Below are positions 12,643-24,152 of a DNA stretch of 64,000 nucleotides, in pieces. This DNA is from Anticarsia gemmatalis. Lineage: Eukaryota > Arthropoda > Insecta > Lepidoptera > Erebidae. Where the stretch lies: positions 3,534,001-3,598,000 of the forward strand of contig NC_134769.1 of assembly GCF_050436995.1 (NCBI RefSeq), written 5' to 3'. A program made the translations under genes and the position numbers. Within the stretch, counting starts at the first letter, position 1; each line of letters starts with the position of its first letter. Below the pieces are notes generated by a model. That model saw only the letters and a program-made list of their open reading frames with translations. It searched no databases and had not been told where the DNA came from.

Positions 12643-12714
12643 TCGACAGTCCCCTGGACTCATCCCAATCAGAATGACGTATACCGATTAGGTTGGTTCC
12701 AGGGGACTGTGAAA
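12643..12714. ncRNA. Small hairpin, candidate miRNA-like precursor or micro-MITE
   Basis: The 5' arm ACAGTCCCCTGGA (12644-12656) is exactly complementary to TCCAGGGGACTGT (12701-12713). The pairing continues imperfectly inward to AATC/GATT, about 21 of 26 positions, around a loop of about 20 nt. Size and shape fit a miRNA precursor, but I recognise no known miRNA seed. A minimal inverted-repeat element or chance palindrome are alternatives. Confidence 0.3.
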
Positions 12715-13213
12715 CTTATAGTCCAATATGTATTGTGTTCTCAAAGAGTTTAAAAAAGGTGAACCAATAGACTGTATTAGGGCGATCTTTAATTTCTGAT
12801 ATGGACCTATGATGTCAATAATAAGTAATCAACCCTACATAAAAGAATCCCTTTGTAAACAATCACTTCAAAAATATTAAAACCGAAATTACGTTATACC
12901 TTATTTTTATACATTTAGAGTACATTATCGAATACCACATGCGTTTTAACGTAAAAAGCTTGTGTGGGCGAGGCTTCGAATAATGAGGTTCTGTGACATG
13001 AAAATAATGAAGTACATGTTGTCAACCAATATATTAATTAAGGCTTCGCATCAAACAATCAATTAACAATCTCTTGTGCTATGTAATGCGACGCTCGGAG
13101 TGCTCAGACCTTCCAAATAACGTTTTAAAAGGTCAGCTCAATATTTAACTCTATTTACAACGCAGGTTTTTATTTGAAGCTATGGCTGCAGATATTCACC
13201 TTATAATAAATTC
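12715..13213. other. Unannotated stretch
   Basis: AT-rich; no supported feature. Confidence 0.5.
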
Positions 13214-13221
13214 AACCCACT

Positions 13222-13312
13222 AATGTACCACTACTGCTGGGCAAGAGTCTCCTCCCGTAATGAGGGAGGGGTTAGGCCTTTAGTCCACCACGCTGGCCAA
13301 GTGCGGTTATAA
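13222..13312 (+). repeat. Interspersed repeat with CTGCTGGGCAAGAG motif
   Basis: CACTACTGCTGGGCAAGAG, then CCTCCCGTAATGAGGGAGGG, GGTTAGGCCTTTAGTCCACC and ACGCTGGCCAAGTGCGG is the conserved tract of a repeat widespread in moth genomes. A related minus-strand piece lies at 37985-38045. Its class (likely a retroelement 3' end) is not determined. Confidence 0.5.
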
Positions 13313-14320
13313 TAAAATTTTCCCACAGTTATTAAAGTATAATCTAAGCTTTACAATGGCTGTCTGTTTGTGTGGCTATCTACAACTAAGCTCAGAAAAG
13401 TATGTATAACATTTCTATTGAACGTGTTAGATTTTCGTGGTTTCAATTCTTGTATGATACACAGCGGAAAGCAATTTTATACTATGTAGTGATTTTGCTG
13501 GCTCATCCAGTTGTGGAACCTCATATCATAGATAATTATATCTCTCATTTGTATTATACCTAATAGCTATCATTAAGACTAGAAAATTACAGGCTTCAGT
13601 GATTTGATTGTGTTACTATGTAGTTTTTAATGTATTCTGTATGAAACTATAGAAATATGATACGTAATATACGGTTTATTTGGATAATGGATATTCAAGG
13701 ACTTTTTGCCTAGTAACAAACATGGCAATGATCGTTGGGAGACTGAAATTTTTTCGACGTAGGTTACGTAGGTTGACAAAAATAGCGCAAATTAACTATT
13801 GATGAGTATTTATAAATAATAATCAAGTTCCTTTATCAGTTGGAATACAGTCAAATGTGACATCTTTATTATCTTATAAATAATTTGATACATTTTTTTA
13901 AGTTTATTAATCAAGCGCAACAAAATCAAGACTTTCATAAAAAATATGCTTTATGTAAAATTCACATTCGCCAAAAACTTATACACTACACTTACTTATA
14001 CATTACACATAATAACAGACAAACTAAAATAAAAAAATAAATGATGAAGGTTTTCTATTATTATTCCTATTTGAAAACTAAGTTGGACATAAAACGACGA
14101 CTATGTTTGCAAACTTACGATTTAAACTTGAACACAAGCTTGGGGCATTGGACCAGTGCCAATAAACTTATTCTCTGTTACAATGGAATATTGAATTATC
14201 AGCATTTCTGGTTTACTAAATTAAAATATGTCAGGTGCACTCTTCGGTGGGTAGATAGAATGGAACTTCAAACCAATTTCAACGACCACTCTTGGGAGAA
14301 CTTTTGACATATTTTGTAAA
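13313..14320. other. Unannotated stretch
   Basis: No supported feature. The plus-strand frame at 14041-14307 overlaps nothing recognisable and looks random. Confidence 0.45.
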
Positions 14321-14487
14321 CAGTATGATTCTCTACAATCGGAACCATCGAGTATTGAAAGTTTGACATTTAAAATGTACTGCTAAAATAGTTGCTACGA
14401 CGCCCGCTACAGGCGCTGAACCGACTGTCATTCATAATTTTTCAGTAGCTAGCCGGTTGTCGCTAGTAGTATAGAATTGCGGTACAG
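14321..14487. mobile_element. M1 MITE (CTGTAGC-type terminal inverted repeats)
   Basis: The left end reads CAGTATGATTCTCTACAATC and the right end AGTATAGAATTGCGGTACAG, imperfect inverted repeats. Inside are TTTGACATTTAAAATGTACTG, GTTGCTACGACGCCCGC, AGGCGCTGAACCGACT and GCCGGTTGTCGCTAGTAGT. The same blocks recur in at least eight other places, so this is a defined family of about 165-180 bp with no coding capacity. Transposase superfamily unknown. Confidence 0.7.
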
Positions 14488-14554
14488 TTGTCGTTTCTGA
14501 TAGTATAGTACAGTTTCTATTAATTTTAGTATTTAGAGTCATTCAGTACTGGCT

Positions 14555-14690
14555 GACAACGCACAGCCGAAACTTCTGAGCGTAGAGCGTTGATCTTTGG
14601 TATGAAGATTCCTTAGGAAGTGAAAATGATCATTAAGAGAGGATTTTCGGAAATTCTACCCCGAAGGGGGTAAACATGGATTATTAATTT
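14555..14690 (+). repeat. Helitron-like family C fragment
   Basis: GACAACGCACAGCCGAAACTTCTGAGCGTAGA, then TTTGGTATGAAGATTCCTTA and GAAATTCTACCCCGAAGGGG matches, in opposite orientation, the copy at 23975-24152. No CTAG terminus is preserved here. Confidence 0.5.
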
Positions 14691-15656
14691 TCACTTTAAT
14701 ATCTTTTGCTGATTCTTTATGAGCAAAAAATGTGAAAACGGGAAAACTAGTCGAAGTTGATTATCACTGAAAAGTCTAGCATGTTAGCAAACAACTAAAT
14801 ATAAAACTTCATTATGACTTTCAAGTTTAACTACAATTGCAAGTTAACTGCGTGCAAACTACCTTTTCGTGTTTTGGTTAGAATGCGCAATGCAGAGTAC
14901 CTAAAGCTGCAAACATTTATTAAATTGTCTTTAACAATAGGGTAGTATAAAAAACTATGCCTGTAATATTTTTTTTATTGAAATGGCCTCTGCATAATCA
15001 TGAAGCTTGAAAAGGTTACCAAAAGTCATGGTGAACTATATTTTTTACTCTTTCAGATTCACATTATTTTTTTAGCTGTTTACATTTTAATGGAGTATTC
15101 AGTAAATTAGCCTGACAAAACTTTCTATTTCCTAGTGTTTGCTATTGGCTTGCTTTTATTACAGGGTGCCTGAATATCCTTCAGAGCCACGTGTATTCAA
15201 AAACCTTTTTAGGATAGTTAAGTTAAGTTAAATCTTAATATTATTAAATTCGAAATGACGCTTAAATACTACTTAATTCTAAAATTGATGGAAGGTTAGC
15301 CATTTTGCTTGAAACTCAAAAAAGACATTTGTTTTTATACCAAAACCAAACAACCCACCGAGCTGTAAGGCGAACTAATACATCTACTTAACACAAATGT
15401 CTTGCAAATATACCAACACACTGGGATCCATTTTATCCAAGCACCGAAACAATAACACTAACCATATTACGTTCCCATCGTCGCCATTTCAATTGCCATC
15501 AATTCATGGGGTACGATACCCATTGTCTTTATGGCTGATATTCGTTTAACCTAACGAACTCTGATGGGTTATGTGTGTATTGCAATTTTGTGTGTTGACT
15601 CATGAAACCATGAGTTAATATAGTTAAATGTTTTTCAGTGTATATTTATAGAGATA
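14691..15656. other. Unannotated stretch
   Basis: No supported gene or recurring repeat. Confidence 0.5.
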
Positions 15657-15690
15657 CTAGGTATTGCTCGCGGCTTCGTCTGTGTGAAAA
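15657..15690 (-). repeat. Helitron 3'-end remnant
   Basis: CTAGGTATTGCTCGCGGCTTCGTCTGTG is the reverse-complemented 3' hairpin end typical of Helitron families B and C. The rest of the element is not recognisable. Confidence 0.35.
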
Positions 15691-17066
15691 TTCCTGTTAT
15701 TAGAAGTATTCTATGCGATTGTCCAAATTTCATCAAAGTACCTTTTGTAATTTTTGCGCGAGGGAGTTTCAAACTTACTAGGGTTGTTGCTGTTGTTAAG
15801 TTACAAAAAATACAATATACTGACTATTTCAAATACTTTGTAAAAAGTTTACGAAATAAAGAATATTTTGAATCTGAATTTGAATTTGAATAAGGGAGAA
15901 TGTACAGCATAGTGACTTTCAAATAGTTGGTAACTGAGATACGTAATAGCCTCCCTGAACAGTAAATCTGTTCCAATTTCTATAGAACTGTGAACTAGTG
16001 CCATTTCCATCCAATATCCGTCAGATAAAGCATACTTGAGGGGATTTTATTTCTTTTATTATCATAGGAAAGGAAATCGAGATGCGTCCTACTTCTCTCG
16101 TGATTTTCTTCAATTCCTATTGTAATGGGAAACGGAACGTAAGGGGAAAAGGCTTGCGATTGTTTTGTCGGATGTAAATTGTATTGGAAGTTACATAGGA
16201 AAAAATGGGGTAATTTTGTTCAAAGAGGTCGCTACTGTCGGAAGTAGGTTCTGCTTACTGATTTATGCACGTATGAAATTATAGCAAATCTCTCTGTTTG
16301 ATAATTGTAGTTCAAACTATTCCTTGTGACATTATATTGATCAGGAAAATAGAAGCTACTTAGTAGGTATAGTGACTTCGGAGTCACTGCAGTGGCTATT
16401 TTGTTCGTGGTATTTCTTAAGTCAGACAAAAAGTTTCATGTCACTCTCGGTAACGCTCTCCGTGCCGAACTTACGTAGAATTCACGTTACATTACTCGGT
16501 GGATTACATTAAACATTACTCGTATGGACTCGGCTTTACAGATTCGTCAATTTATTGAATGAAAAGGACGGTCATGAATGAAGCCTCCAAATAATTAATT
16601 TTGTTTTTCCACGGATGAAACTTACAAATATTTAACCTTAAGTTTTTCTTTCAATATTTCTCAGCAAATGGATAAAATTGTTATAATTTTTCCATTAAAT
16701 CTAAAGCTGTAAATCTCTGGAATGTTCTATAATTACTTTAATAAATTGTGTAAATAATTGCGAAGCAGGTGAGAGTACTAAATTACAAAGATCCAGTAAT
16801 TCAGTCTGGCCAACGTCTAAATAATTTAAGACTCACGCGAATGGAAACTTTCAAACAGAACTTTTGTTGATTTTTTGGTAAAAGCTAAATTAACGGTGTT
16901 TATCTTTAAAACTTTGGAATAATACTTACCAATATTAAATAAAGCATTTTGCGTTAGCAGTGTAATCATTTGTATCGGCTATGATTACGTTTCTTAATTC
17001 TAGATTTTATTATGCCAAAGTTTATTCATCTTAAGGATACCAGGGAAAGTTTATAAGAGTCGTGAT
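15691..17066. other. Unannotated stretch
   Basis: AT-rich; no supported gene, RNA or recurring repeat. Confidence 0.5.
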
Positions 17067-17229
17067 TAGTAGTTCGCTTCTCTACCGGCAACCGGCATGT
17101 CACCGAAAAATTTTGTATGAAAACTGATCAGCGCCTCTAATGGGCGTCGTAGGAACTATTTCGGCAGTACATTCTAAATGTCAAACTTTCGATACTCGAC
17201 AGTACCGACTGTACAGAATCGCGCTACAG
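17067..17229. mobile_element. M1 MITE copy
   Basis: It runs from AGTAGTTCGCTTCTCTAC to CAGAATCGCGCTACAG. The inside reads in the reverse order to 14321-14487: CCGGCAACCGGCATGTCACC, GATCAGCGCCTCTAATGGGC, ATTTCGGCAGTACATTC and CAAACTTTCGATACTCGACA. Both ends are recognisable. Confidence 0.7.
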
Positions 17230-18188
17230 GACTAGATAGCTAACAAGCGAATGTTTCAAAAGTAACTGTGTATACCTAGTATCTAATGATAAATCAATGA
17301 AGCATCTTAACTTTGGCTTTGTAGCACAATCTAACCTTTAAAAAACAAGTACCTATAAATCTTTAACTTTAAACTCGAAAACACCAACATATTCCTTATC
17401 CCAGGCTTAATAAATGTACAAAATATATCCTACATTTATGCTAAAATATTGGTGCTAGAACCGAGGTATGACACCATAATGTGTTCCGGCCTTCAGACTA
17501 GGAGACAATGAAATTATACAATACAGTGGAACAGGCCCCGATGACCTTGTGCCCTGTACTGCTCTAAGATAAAACCCGGATTAGGGCGAAGAGTAACTAA
17601 GCTGAGAATTTGCGGCTGACATTTTGCTGACCGAGTGGTGTTAGGGTGAAGACGTTTGTTATCGAATTATGTGACCGCACTGTAGTAAAATTAATATATT
17701 ATGGATAGTTCATTTTATAGGTATGGTTACCAGGTTAATAGATAACGTTAGAGGTTTATAGATATTAATAGATAATTAAATAGTATATAGATAAATTGTT
17801 ATTGTCGCTATTTTTAGTTACAGTTTAAGATTTAGAATTCGGTAGATGGCTAATCACCTATTATTACAAAACACCGGTATCATAATACAGACATTTGAGA
17901 AGTCAGAGGAACATAAATTTTGCCACCAATAGTCAGTCAAATGTGTTGGTCCCTAGAGATAAAACCCGGGTTAAGGAGATTACAAGAGGAAACGAGGCGT
18001 AGAGCGAAACATAGTCTTGGTAAATATTTGGCACCGGCGAGATAGTGAATTTTCCTATTGAATTACTTTTAGGCATAGTATGGAGCAAACGGGCTGGATA
18101 GTGGAACTGCGATAGAAAATAGAATAATAGAGTGAAGAAAAAAGAGGTAGAATAGATTTTTTTCTTCAAGAACAATCTTTATTTTGTT
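17230..18188. other. Unannotated stretch
   Basis: No supported gene. The phrase AGATAAAACCCGG occurs twice (near 17566 and 17957), suggesting a diverged repeat that I cannot define. Confidence 0.4.
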
Positions 18189-18410
18189 GCTCTGTGGCGC
18201 AGTGGTTAAGGTGGTCGCTACGCCACTACCAGTGCGTCGGGAGTTCGTGGTTTTGATTCCCACACGGAGTGATTATTATTTGTGTGATCCACAAATAGTT
18301 GTTTCGGGTCTGGTTGTGACATTGTGTCCGTTGTTTGTTTGTTTGTTTGTTTGTAAAAGTCCGCGCTACAATAGCAATTGTTAGTGCGGGACTTGTATTT
18401 TTGAAAAATA
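18189..18410 (+). repeat. SINE S1, essentially full length
   Basis: The tRNA-like head starts CTGTGGCGCAGTGGTTAAGG (A box) and continues through CGCTACGCCACTACCAGTGC to a B box with a small insertion (GTGGTTTTGATTCCC). The body carries CACAAATAGTTGTTTCGGGT, a (GTTT)n block at about 18337-18356, AAAAGTCCGCGCTACAATAG and a TTTTTGAAAAATA end. It is the best plus-strand reference copy for the family in this window. Confidence 0.85.
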
Positions 18411-19124
18411 AAACTAAGCCTCTTTTCGGTAGATTTTGAAGTATCAATTTTGTACTAAATTTGCTTAAAAAAAAAAAATATTTTGTTCCATTACTAACGT
18501 GAATTTATTAATCTGCAGCTTTTGAAAAAGGTGGAAGTCGTTTCTTTACTGCCTTGGAGGCGAAGCTAGTGGGCCTTCGAGGCCATTAAAAAATCATTTT
18601 TGGATTAATTACAATCTGAAGCAGCTGATAAAAAACCTTTAGCTGAAACACATATTTGTTGATACCTCTAATACTTATCCCCGCATAAGAATATGTGTGG
18701 TTTGTCTGGGTTGGACAAAAAAGTTTTTTGGCTCTTTACACGATAAATAAATCATCAAAACTTTCTCAGCCATAGTTAGTTTCTAGATCTAAGTTCCTGA
18801 TGAATAGATAGACCTAAATTTATGAGAAAACTTGCTACAAACAACTAAATCTAAACTAATACAAAGGCGGAACTGTTATCGGCAGTACGAAGTACTTCTC
18901 CAATTTTGGTGTTCCATGTCATCAGTTTTGGTAGAGCACAATAAACGGTTCCAAATACGGAACAATGATTTACAAAACTTGTACTACATAGGCCTACTCT
19001 CGATAGAAACGTATTCGATCGAGTCGGATTCGAGCTGATGTCAAAACGTCCTCTTAAATTACAAACTAGCGCATCATTTTTAATATCAAAAGCATAATTT
19101 ATGCATTTTAACTGCACGTGCACG
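18411..19124. other. Unannotated stretch
   Basis: No supported gene; open frames on both strands near 18832-19123 overlap each other and lack any domain signature. Confidence 0.45.
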
Positions 19125-19290
19125 TTTTAACAGCTCATTGTTTAACGGTCACCTCGCTGTGTGGTGGGTTAGAATCCCACCCGGGACAAATATTTATTTG
19201 ATGAGAACTAGCATCTGTTCTGGTCTGGTTGTTAATTTATCGATATAAGTATGTATTTAGTAATATATAAGTATGTTTATCAGTTATTTG
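19125..19290 (+). repeat. Second SINE type, tRNA-like head plus body
   Basis: TTTAACGGTCACCTCGCTGT, then GTGGTGGGTTAGAATCCCAC (degenerate B box), then GGGACAAATATTTATTTGATGAG, TGTTCTGGTCTGGTTG and an AAGTATGTATTTAGTA tail. The head-to-body arrangement is SINE-like but the body differs from S1. Confidence 0.5.
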
Positions 19291-22200
19291 GTTACTATAG
19301 TACAAGCTCTGCTTATTTTGGAATAAAATATTCATATTTATATTTTGGTAAAATTTAATCATTAATTTATGCAAAGAGAGAATTTACTGCCAGTTCGGGA
19401 GGAACGGCCAATGAGAAGAGCTGGCAAAAACACACACTATTTAATTGCCAAATGGTTTTAAAGTGAACTCTGGATTAAAGTGATACTAATTACATATATT
19501 GCTTGGTTCATTTCCATTATTTTCATTGATATCAACTCGAATCTGTCTCGAACGCATTTAAATACGATTCTGTTCGAAGTAAGCCACTTGTTTTACAAGG
19601 TGTGTATCAAAAGAAGAAGTCACTCACATACTAATTTATGTACTTCATTTATTTATGTACTCAAATAAAGAAGTAATTGACTAGCCAAATGATGTAATAT
19701 AGATTAATATGGATGAACATTAGCTCAGGGTTCAATAACCTACTGTTAGTCACTAAACAGTTCAGTATCTTAATGAATATGAAGGCCATTGTTTAATTAT
19801 GGCGGACGGTTCCATGATAAAAAAACTTTGGACCATTTTTAATTGGTCATGGAGCTATTGGAGCTACCATATAATAGGAAAACTGTATTTTGTTTCATGG
19901 TCGTTTTGGTGCATATAAATCAGATGTAAACTACGAAAAAAATCTTATCGTTTATTTTTTTATAAGTACGATACCCTAAAACTATTCATCAAGTCGAATC
20001 ATAGGTAAACACAAAAAAAAACAGAATTTTGGAACCTTCTTCTTTTTATAGGTTGGTCAAAGATTTTTGATAATAGCCAAAATTTTGCAGTTGTTTTACT
20101 ATATTAAATTATCACTGTGATACATAACACGTTATTAAAATATTATATCGCATTTTGACTGTCTCCGTGGCGCAGAATAAATCATATATCGCTGAATTAA
20201 TACACTTTTTATAAAAACGTACAATATTAAATAGCAATTTTTAATGGCTTCGCTATTCTCCACTTAAAATTCAACTCAAATAGTCTGCTAAGTCCACAAC
20301 GGCGTAAGATAAGTGGTTGCTGGCTTACTATGAACAAACAGCTGTTCAAGACAAACGTGCCGCTAGGGCTTATGCCTTTGTCCGAATAAATCTGGACTAA
20401 TAACAGTCTGGAACCTATGATAAATGGTGTTAGGTCTGCTGTGCTTGAACAGATACCTAGGTTATTTGATATTTTGTGGGTGACTTTATACTTGACAACA
20501 TGCTCTTCTAAAACGAGTATTGTGTTGAGGATATAGTTTCTCGTGTATAACCCTTCAAAAGACGTTTTTGTAAAACATTAAAAATCGGTTTTAATTAAGT
20601 TTTTATAATAATCAATGTTAAATTAGTTCTATACACATTCATCTCCAATTTTACCCGTAGCGGACTACTACTACTGCCAAACTACTAATGCGGCTACACT
20701 ACGAAATAAAGCGTGATGAATGATTTTAGGTTATCTATCAAAAATCCTACCATTATGAGGGGGGCTTTTGACAACGATTACCTTTGAATGCGTGCGAACT
20801 ATCGCGTGATGAAACTTACCAAAATCTAACTACTAGATAAGGTATCATCTTAAATCTTCCTTCGTTTTCGAGGGCTTTAAATCATATTGAATTATTATTG
20901 CTTTGAGGAAGTCATTTAAACTTCTAACCTTCAACTGCGAAGGTTTTTGGCGTCTTTATCGTTACACCATTACTTCTAAGACGTAGTATAGAGTAATATG
21001 ACCGTAATAACATTCGTTTGCCCATAAAGGCAAGGGTTATAACTTGTAGAGGTACTTTCATAGAGCAGGTCATCCAGATAGTTCAAAATTGGAGTATTAT
21101 GAATGTACATATACCTAGGTGTAACAGCAAATTTACCTGCCAGGGAACTGTGGAAATGTTTCCCTTTCTAAATAGTATTGCTTTTTCCAGATCTATTTTG
21201 CAAAATCTGCTTACGTAGTTACAATTATACAGAGGTACCTAATAAGTTTACCGCCTGTCTGTGGTCAAAACTGTCTATTTTAAAGAATTTTAATATCATT
21301 GGATCATGAACTTGAGCGCAATAAAAAATATTCTGTATTTGAATTTTAATCATGGACCATCTTTTTTTTTGTAGAATGAAATTTGAAAAAAAAACTGAAA
21401 ACTTTTTGTATCAAACGGCCAGTGACAATGACCCTTCATCATGTTAATGAGCCCTAAAATAAGTCATAATAATTGAGAATATCCGTTTAAAACATGTTTA
21501 ATCGTATCTTCCGTTGTGTTCAAATAGTAGCGCAATGCGTGTTGTTATTCAACACAATTTATAATGAAAGCAAAATTACAATAACCGCGAAATTCGCAGT
21601 AGCAGCTGGTTTTATTTCTAGACTTCTGATGAAAACATTATAGGCACAAATTCTTGTAAAGTTTATTTAATTGTTTTTTTTTTTGATAAAATAACAAATG
21701 AAATAGTTCTATATGTTATAGGAAAGCAAATTCTATTGATTAAGATAAGCTAATTAAGTTCATTTACTCTAGGACAATTACACCTAAGCATCCATAATTG
21801 GGCGCAGTGGCTAAATTAATTAAAATAGCCAATTCACAGGAGTTTGTTTATATGTTGTTAAATGACTGAACAAACGGTTTGTTGTGATAATTTTTGACTG
21901 GCCTTAGGTACCTTAATTAAATATCAAAGGAATTTCCAAAAGTAAGATTTCTTTTCAAGATGTTTAAACCCAATATCCATTATTACTAAGCTTTAATGGT
22001 TGCCAAGTAGAAATTGAATTTTCGCGTATTCCGCACAATTTTAATTTATGTTAAGTAGAGAGTTTAAGAACACTTGTCAGGGCTGAACGGAACCGCTAAG
22101 TAAGGGGTGATTAAATTATAAGGCACTGTCGCGGTTTTATAGGAAATTACTTGATAATGAATTTTATCGGAGAAACCAATAAGAAGTAATTTTAGATATA

Positions 22201-22292
22201 ATTTTAAGGTAAAATGTTTGGCAGCGTGACGCGGATATTTTTATAAATGTGCGATATTACGTTTTAGAATTAATTTTAATACATTTCTAAAA
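19291..22292. other. Long unannotated stretch
   Basis: Three kilobases with no supported gene. Short pieces such as CTCCGTGGCGCAG at about 20163 and GGGCGCAGTGGCTAA at about 21800 resemble the S1 SINE head but are too short to annotate as copies. Confidence 0.45.
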
Positions 22293-22515
22293 AGGCCGCC
22301 CAAAACTTCGTGTGCGTGGGCTTTAGGAAAATTTTCCCCTCTTCATAATCTTTTTTTGTGGCTGCTCCACTCCTATTAGTCATAGCGCAGTGTTATGGCC
22401 TTCCTCAACAATTGACCTATCCATCGCTAAAGTTTTCATTTAATTCGAACCATTCGCTCCTTAGATTAGTGCGTTCAAACGTACAAACTCTTCAGCTTTA
22501 TGTTATAAGTATAGA
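22293..22515 (-). mobile_element. Old non-autonomous Helitron, family A
   Basis: In plus orientation it reads from a decayed 3' hairpin end (AAAACTTCGTGTGCGTGGGC) through GAAAATTTTCCCC, CTCCACTCCTATTAGTCATAGC, TTAGATTAGTGCGTTCAAAC and ACTCTTCAGCTTTATG to AGTATAGA. The block order is that of the better copies at 41961 and 31029. It is diverged, and the CTAG terminus is lost. Confidence 0.6.
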
Positions 22516-22944
22516 TTATTAATATTATGAGTGATTTCAGTGATTAGGCTGTACCTACACCCTGAACAACTAAGCTGGTTATTATAAATCAACCTTCATA
22601 GAAGATTGACCATCCGTTCATCCGTAACGATTAGAGCTCTTAAGCCATTTAATGCCTACTTTATACACGCTCGGAAAAATACAGAAGATATAAAGTTTTA
22701 GAAACACACTAGGTCTATATATCTATTTCATACTTATAGCTGACCTGCGCAGCTCACGAATTTTCTTTGCTGTATTATTTTCTTTTTCTCTCCAAAAACA
22801 TTTCCTGTGTCTTAAAGACAATTTTACAAATCGATGGGTCGAAGTGGTTTAGCCGTTAGCTTTGACCTTAGCAACACATTTGGCGATCCAGTTTTCAGGC
22901 GATCAATGCAAGATTATGATTTTGAAAGAATATGCCAATAAAAC

Positions 22945-23095
22945 AGTCAACAGTTAATCGACAGTCAACACCTATAAAGTATGTAAGATAAATCTGTCTT
23001 CAATTTTAATGCGCCTTCTAAAGCACGAACACAGATCACCAATGGTCACCCATCCATCGGCAAGCCGCACCAAATTCACTGACCAAAGAATACAG
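22945..23095 (-). repeat. Diverged 5S-like SINE
   Basis: Reverse complement reads GGTGCGGCTTGCCGATGGAT, GGGTGACCATTGGTGATC, TTCGTGCTTTAGAAGGCGCA and TTAAAATTG. This parallels the better copy at 26543-26805 (GCGCGGTCA..AGATGGGTGACCGC, CCGTGCTTCG.AGGG.ACGT.AAAA). Assignment rests on this block order. Confidence 0.4.
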
Positions 23096-23748
23096 TGTGT
23101 CGTCATCCTAACACCTCTTTCACCACTAAAAACATAGTAAAAACATCAAATACATTAAAACTGAACTCTCTATGAAATGACAGCGAAATTCCGCCCCGGG
23201 GGTGGTTGTGTTTGGAACTTTCAAACGAATTAATGTGTTTTGCACAAAGTTGGGGTATAAAACCCCACGGCCTCGGTGTTATGAGGCCGCTTGTTTTTTT
23301 AGGACTCATTGAGAGTGCTGGGATTATTTGGTTATGTTCTGTTGTGTTTTGGTTATTCTCTGGAATTCTGGAGTAACATGACAGATAATTTGGCTAAATC
23401 TACTTATTATACTCATTGTGTATATCGACACAAGTTCTATGTTGACGCCATATGGGGCTTGCCTTCTAACATCTTAATTAGCATGAAAATTACAGATTCA
23501 GTTCTAAATTTGTATTTTTTTACACTTACGTATAACTGTACTTCGCTTCATGCCTTTTCCGGACAGAGTTAAGAATCTTTAGAGCGCTAAAACCACAATG
23601 ATTCCATATCAGGCTTACCGAAAGACTTTTCGGGAACATGATTTCATTTCTCACGAAGTAATATAATTATGCCAATAGTTAACAGTTATATGTTAACAGT
23701 TAATAGTTATATAGCAGTATAAACGTTAAAATGTTTTGTTCGTTTCAG

Positions 23749-23859
23749 ATGGCACGTTATAAGAAGACTGGCTTCATGGATGACGACGCGGGCAGTGTGA
23801 GCTCTATACAGTTGAACGAGGGGGTCAGGTCTGGCGGCACCCATATACGGTATCATATG
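23749..23859 (+). CDS. Internal exon of an unidentified host gene
   Basis: A good acceptor (TTTTGTTCGTTTCAG, ending 23748) is followed by 111 nt, exactly 37 codons, and a strong donor, GTGAGT, at 23860. The frame reads MARYKKTGFMDDDAGSVSSI then a tail rich in G, S and R ending RYHM. Composition is GC-richer than the surroundings and the residues are unlike the I/F/Y/N/K-rich random frames nearby, which supports real coding. The exon is symmetric if it begins at a codon boundary. The ATG directly after the acceptor could be a start (5' untranslated exon upstream) or an internal Met after the exon at 2839. I do not recognise the protein. It may belong with the exon at 40209, see findings. Confidence 0.65.
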
Positions 23860-23974
23860 GTGAGTACCATAATTATTAGTACGAAAGAAAATGTATCATT
23901 TTGCAAACAATATAATACGTTAAGAATAAGGTAACACGATGGTAAGACAGCAAATCACATGAGCTTTTTGATCG

Positions 23975-24152
23975 GTTTCGCCCGCGTTGAGTTTTACCCC
24001 CTCCGGGGTGGAATTTTCAAAAATCTTCCATTAGTACTCCTTTAGACTTCCTAAGAAATCTTCATACAAAATTTCAACATTCTACGCTCAGTAATTTCGG
24101 CTGTGCGTTGTCCATCAGTCAGTCAATAACGGAAGAGTTTTGTACATATTGA
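23975..24152 (-). mobile_element. Helitron-like family C copy
   Basis: Plus orientation: CGCCCGCGTTGAGTTTTACC, CCCTCCGGGGTGGAATTTTC, TTCATACAAAATTTCAACAT, CTACGCTCAGTAATTTCGGC, TGTGCGTTGTCCATCAGTCA and GTTTTGTACAT. Blocks recur at 14555-14690 and, more diverged but with a CTAG end, at 29262-29437. It starts about 115 bp downstream of the 23749-23859 exon. Confidence 0.55.

Noticed and set aside
19831..20160. Possible gene around the GGTCATGGAGCTATTGGAGC phrase
   Set aside because: No open frame of useful length or splice pattern could be built around it.
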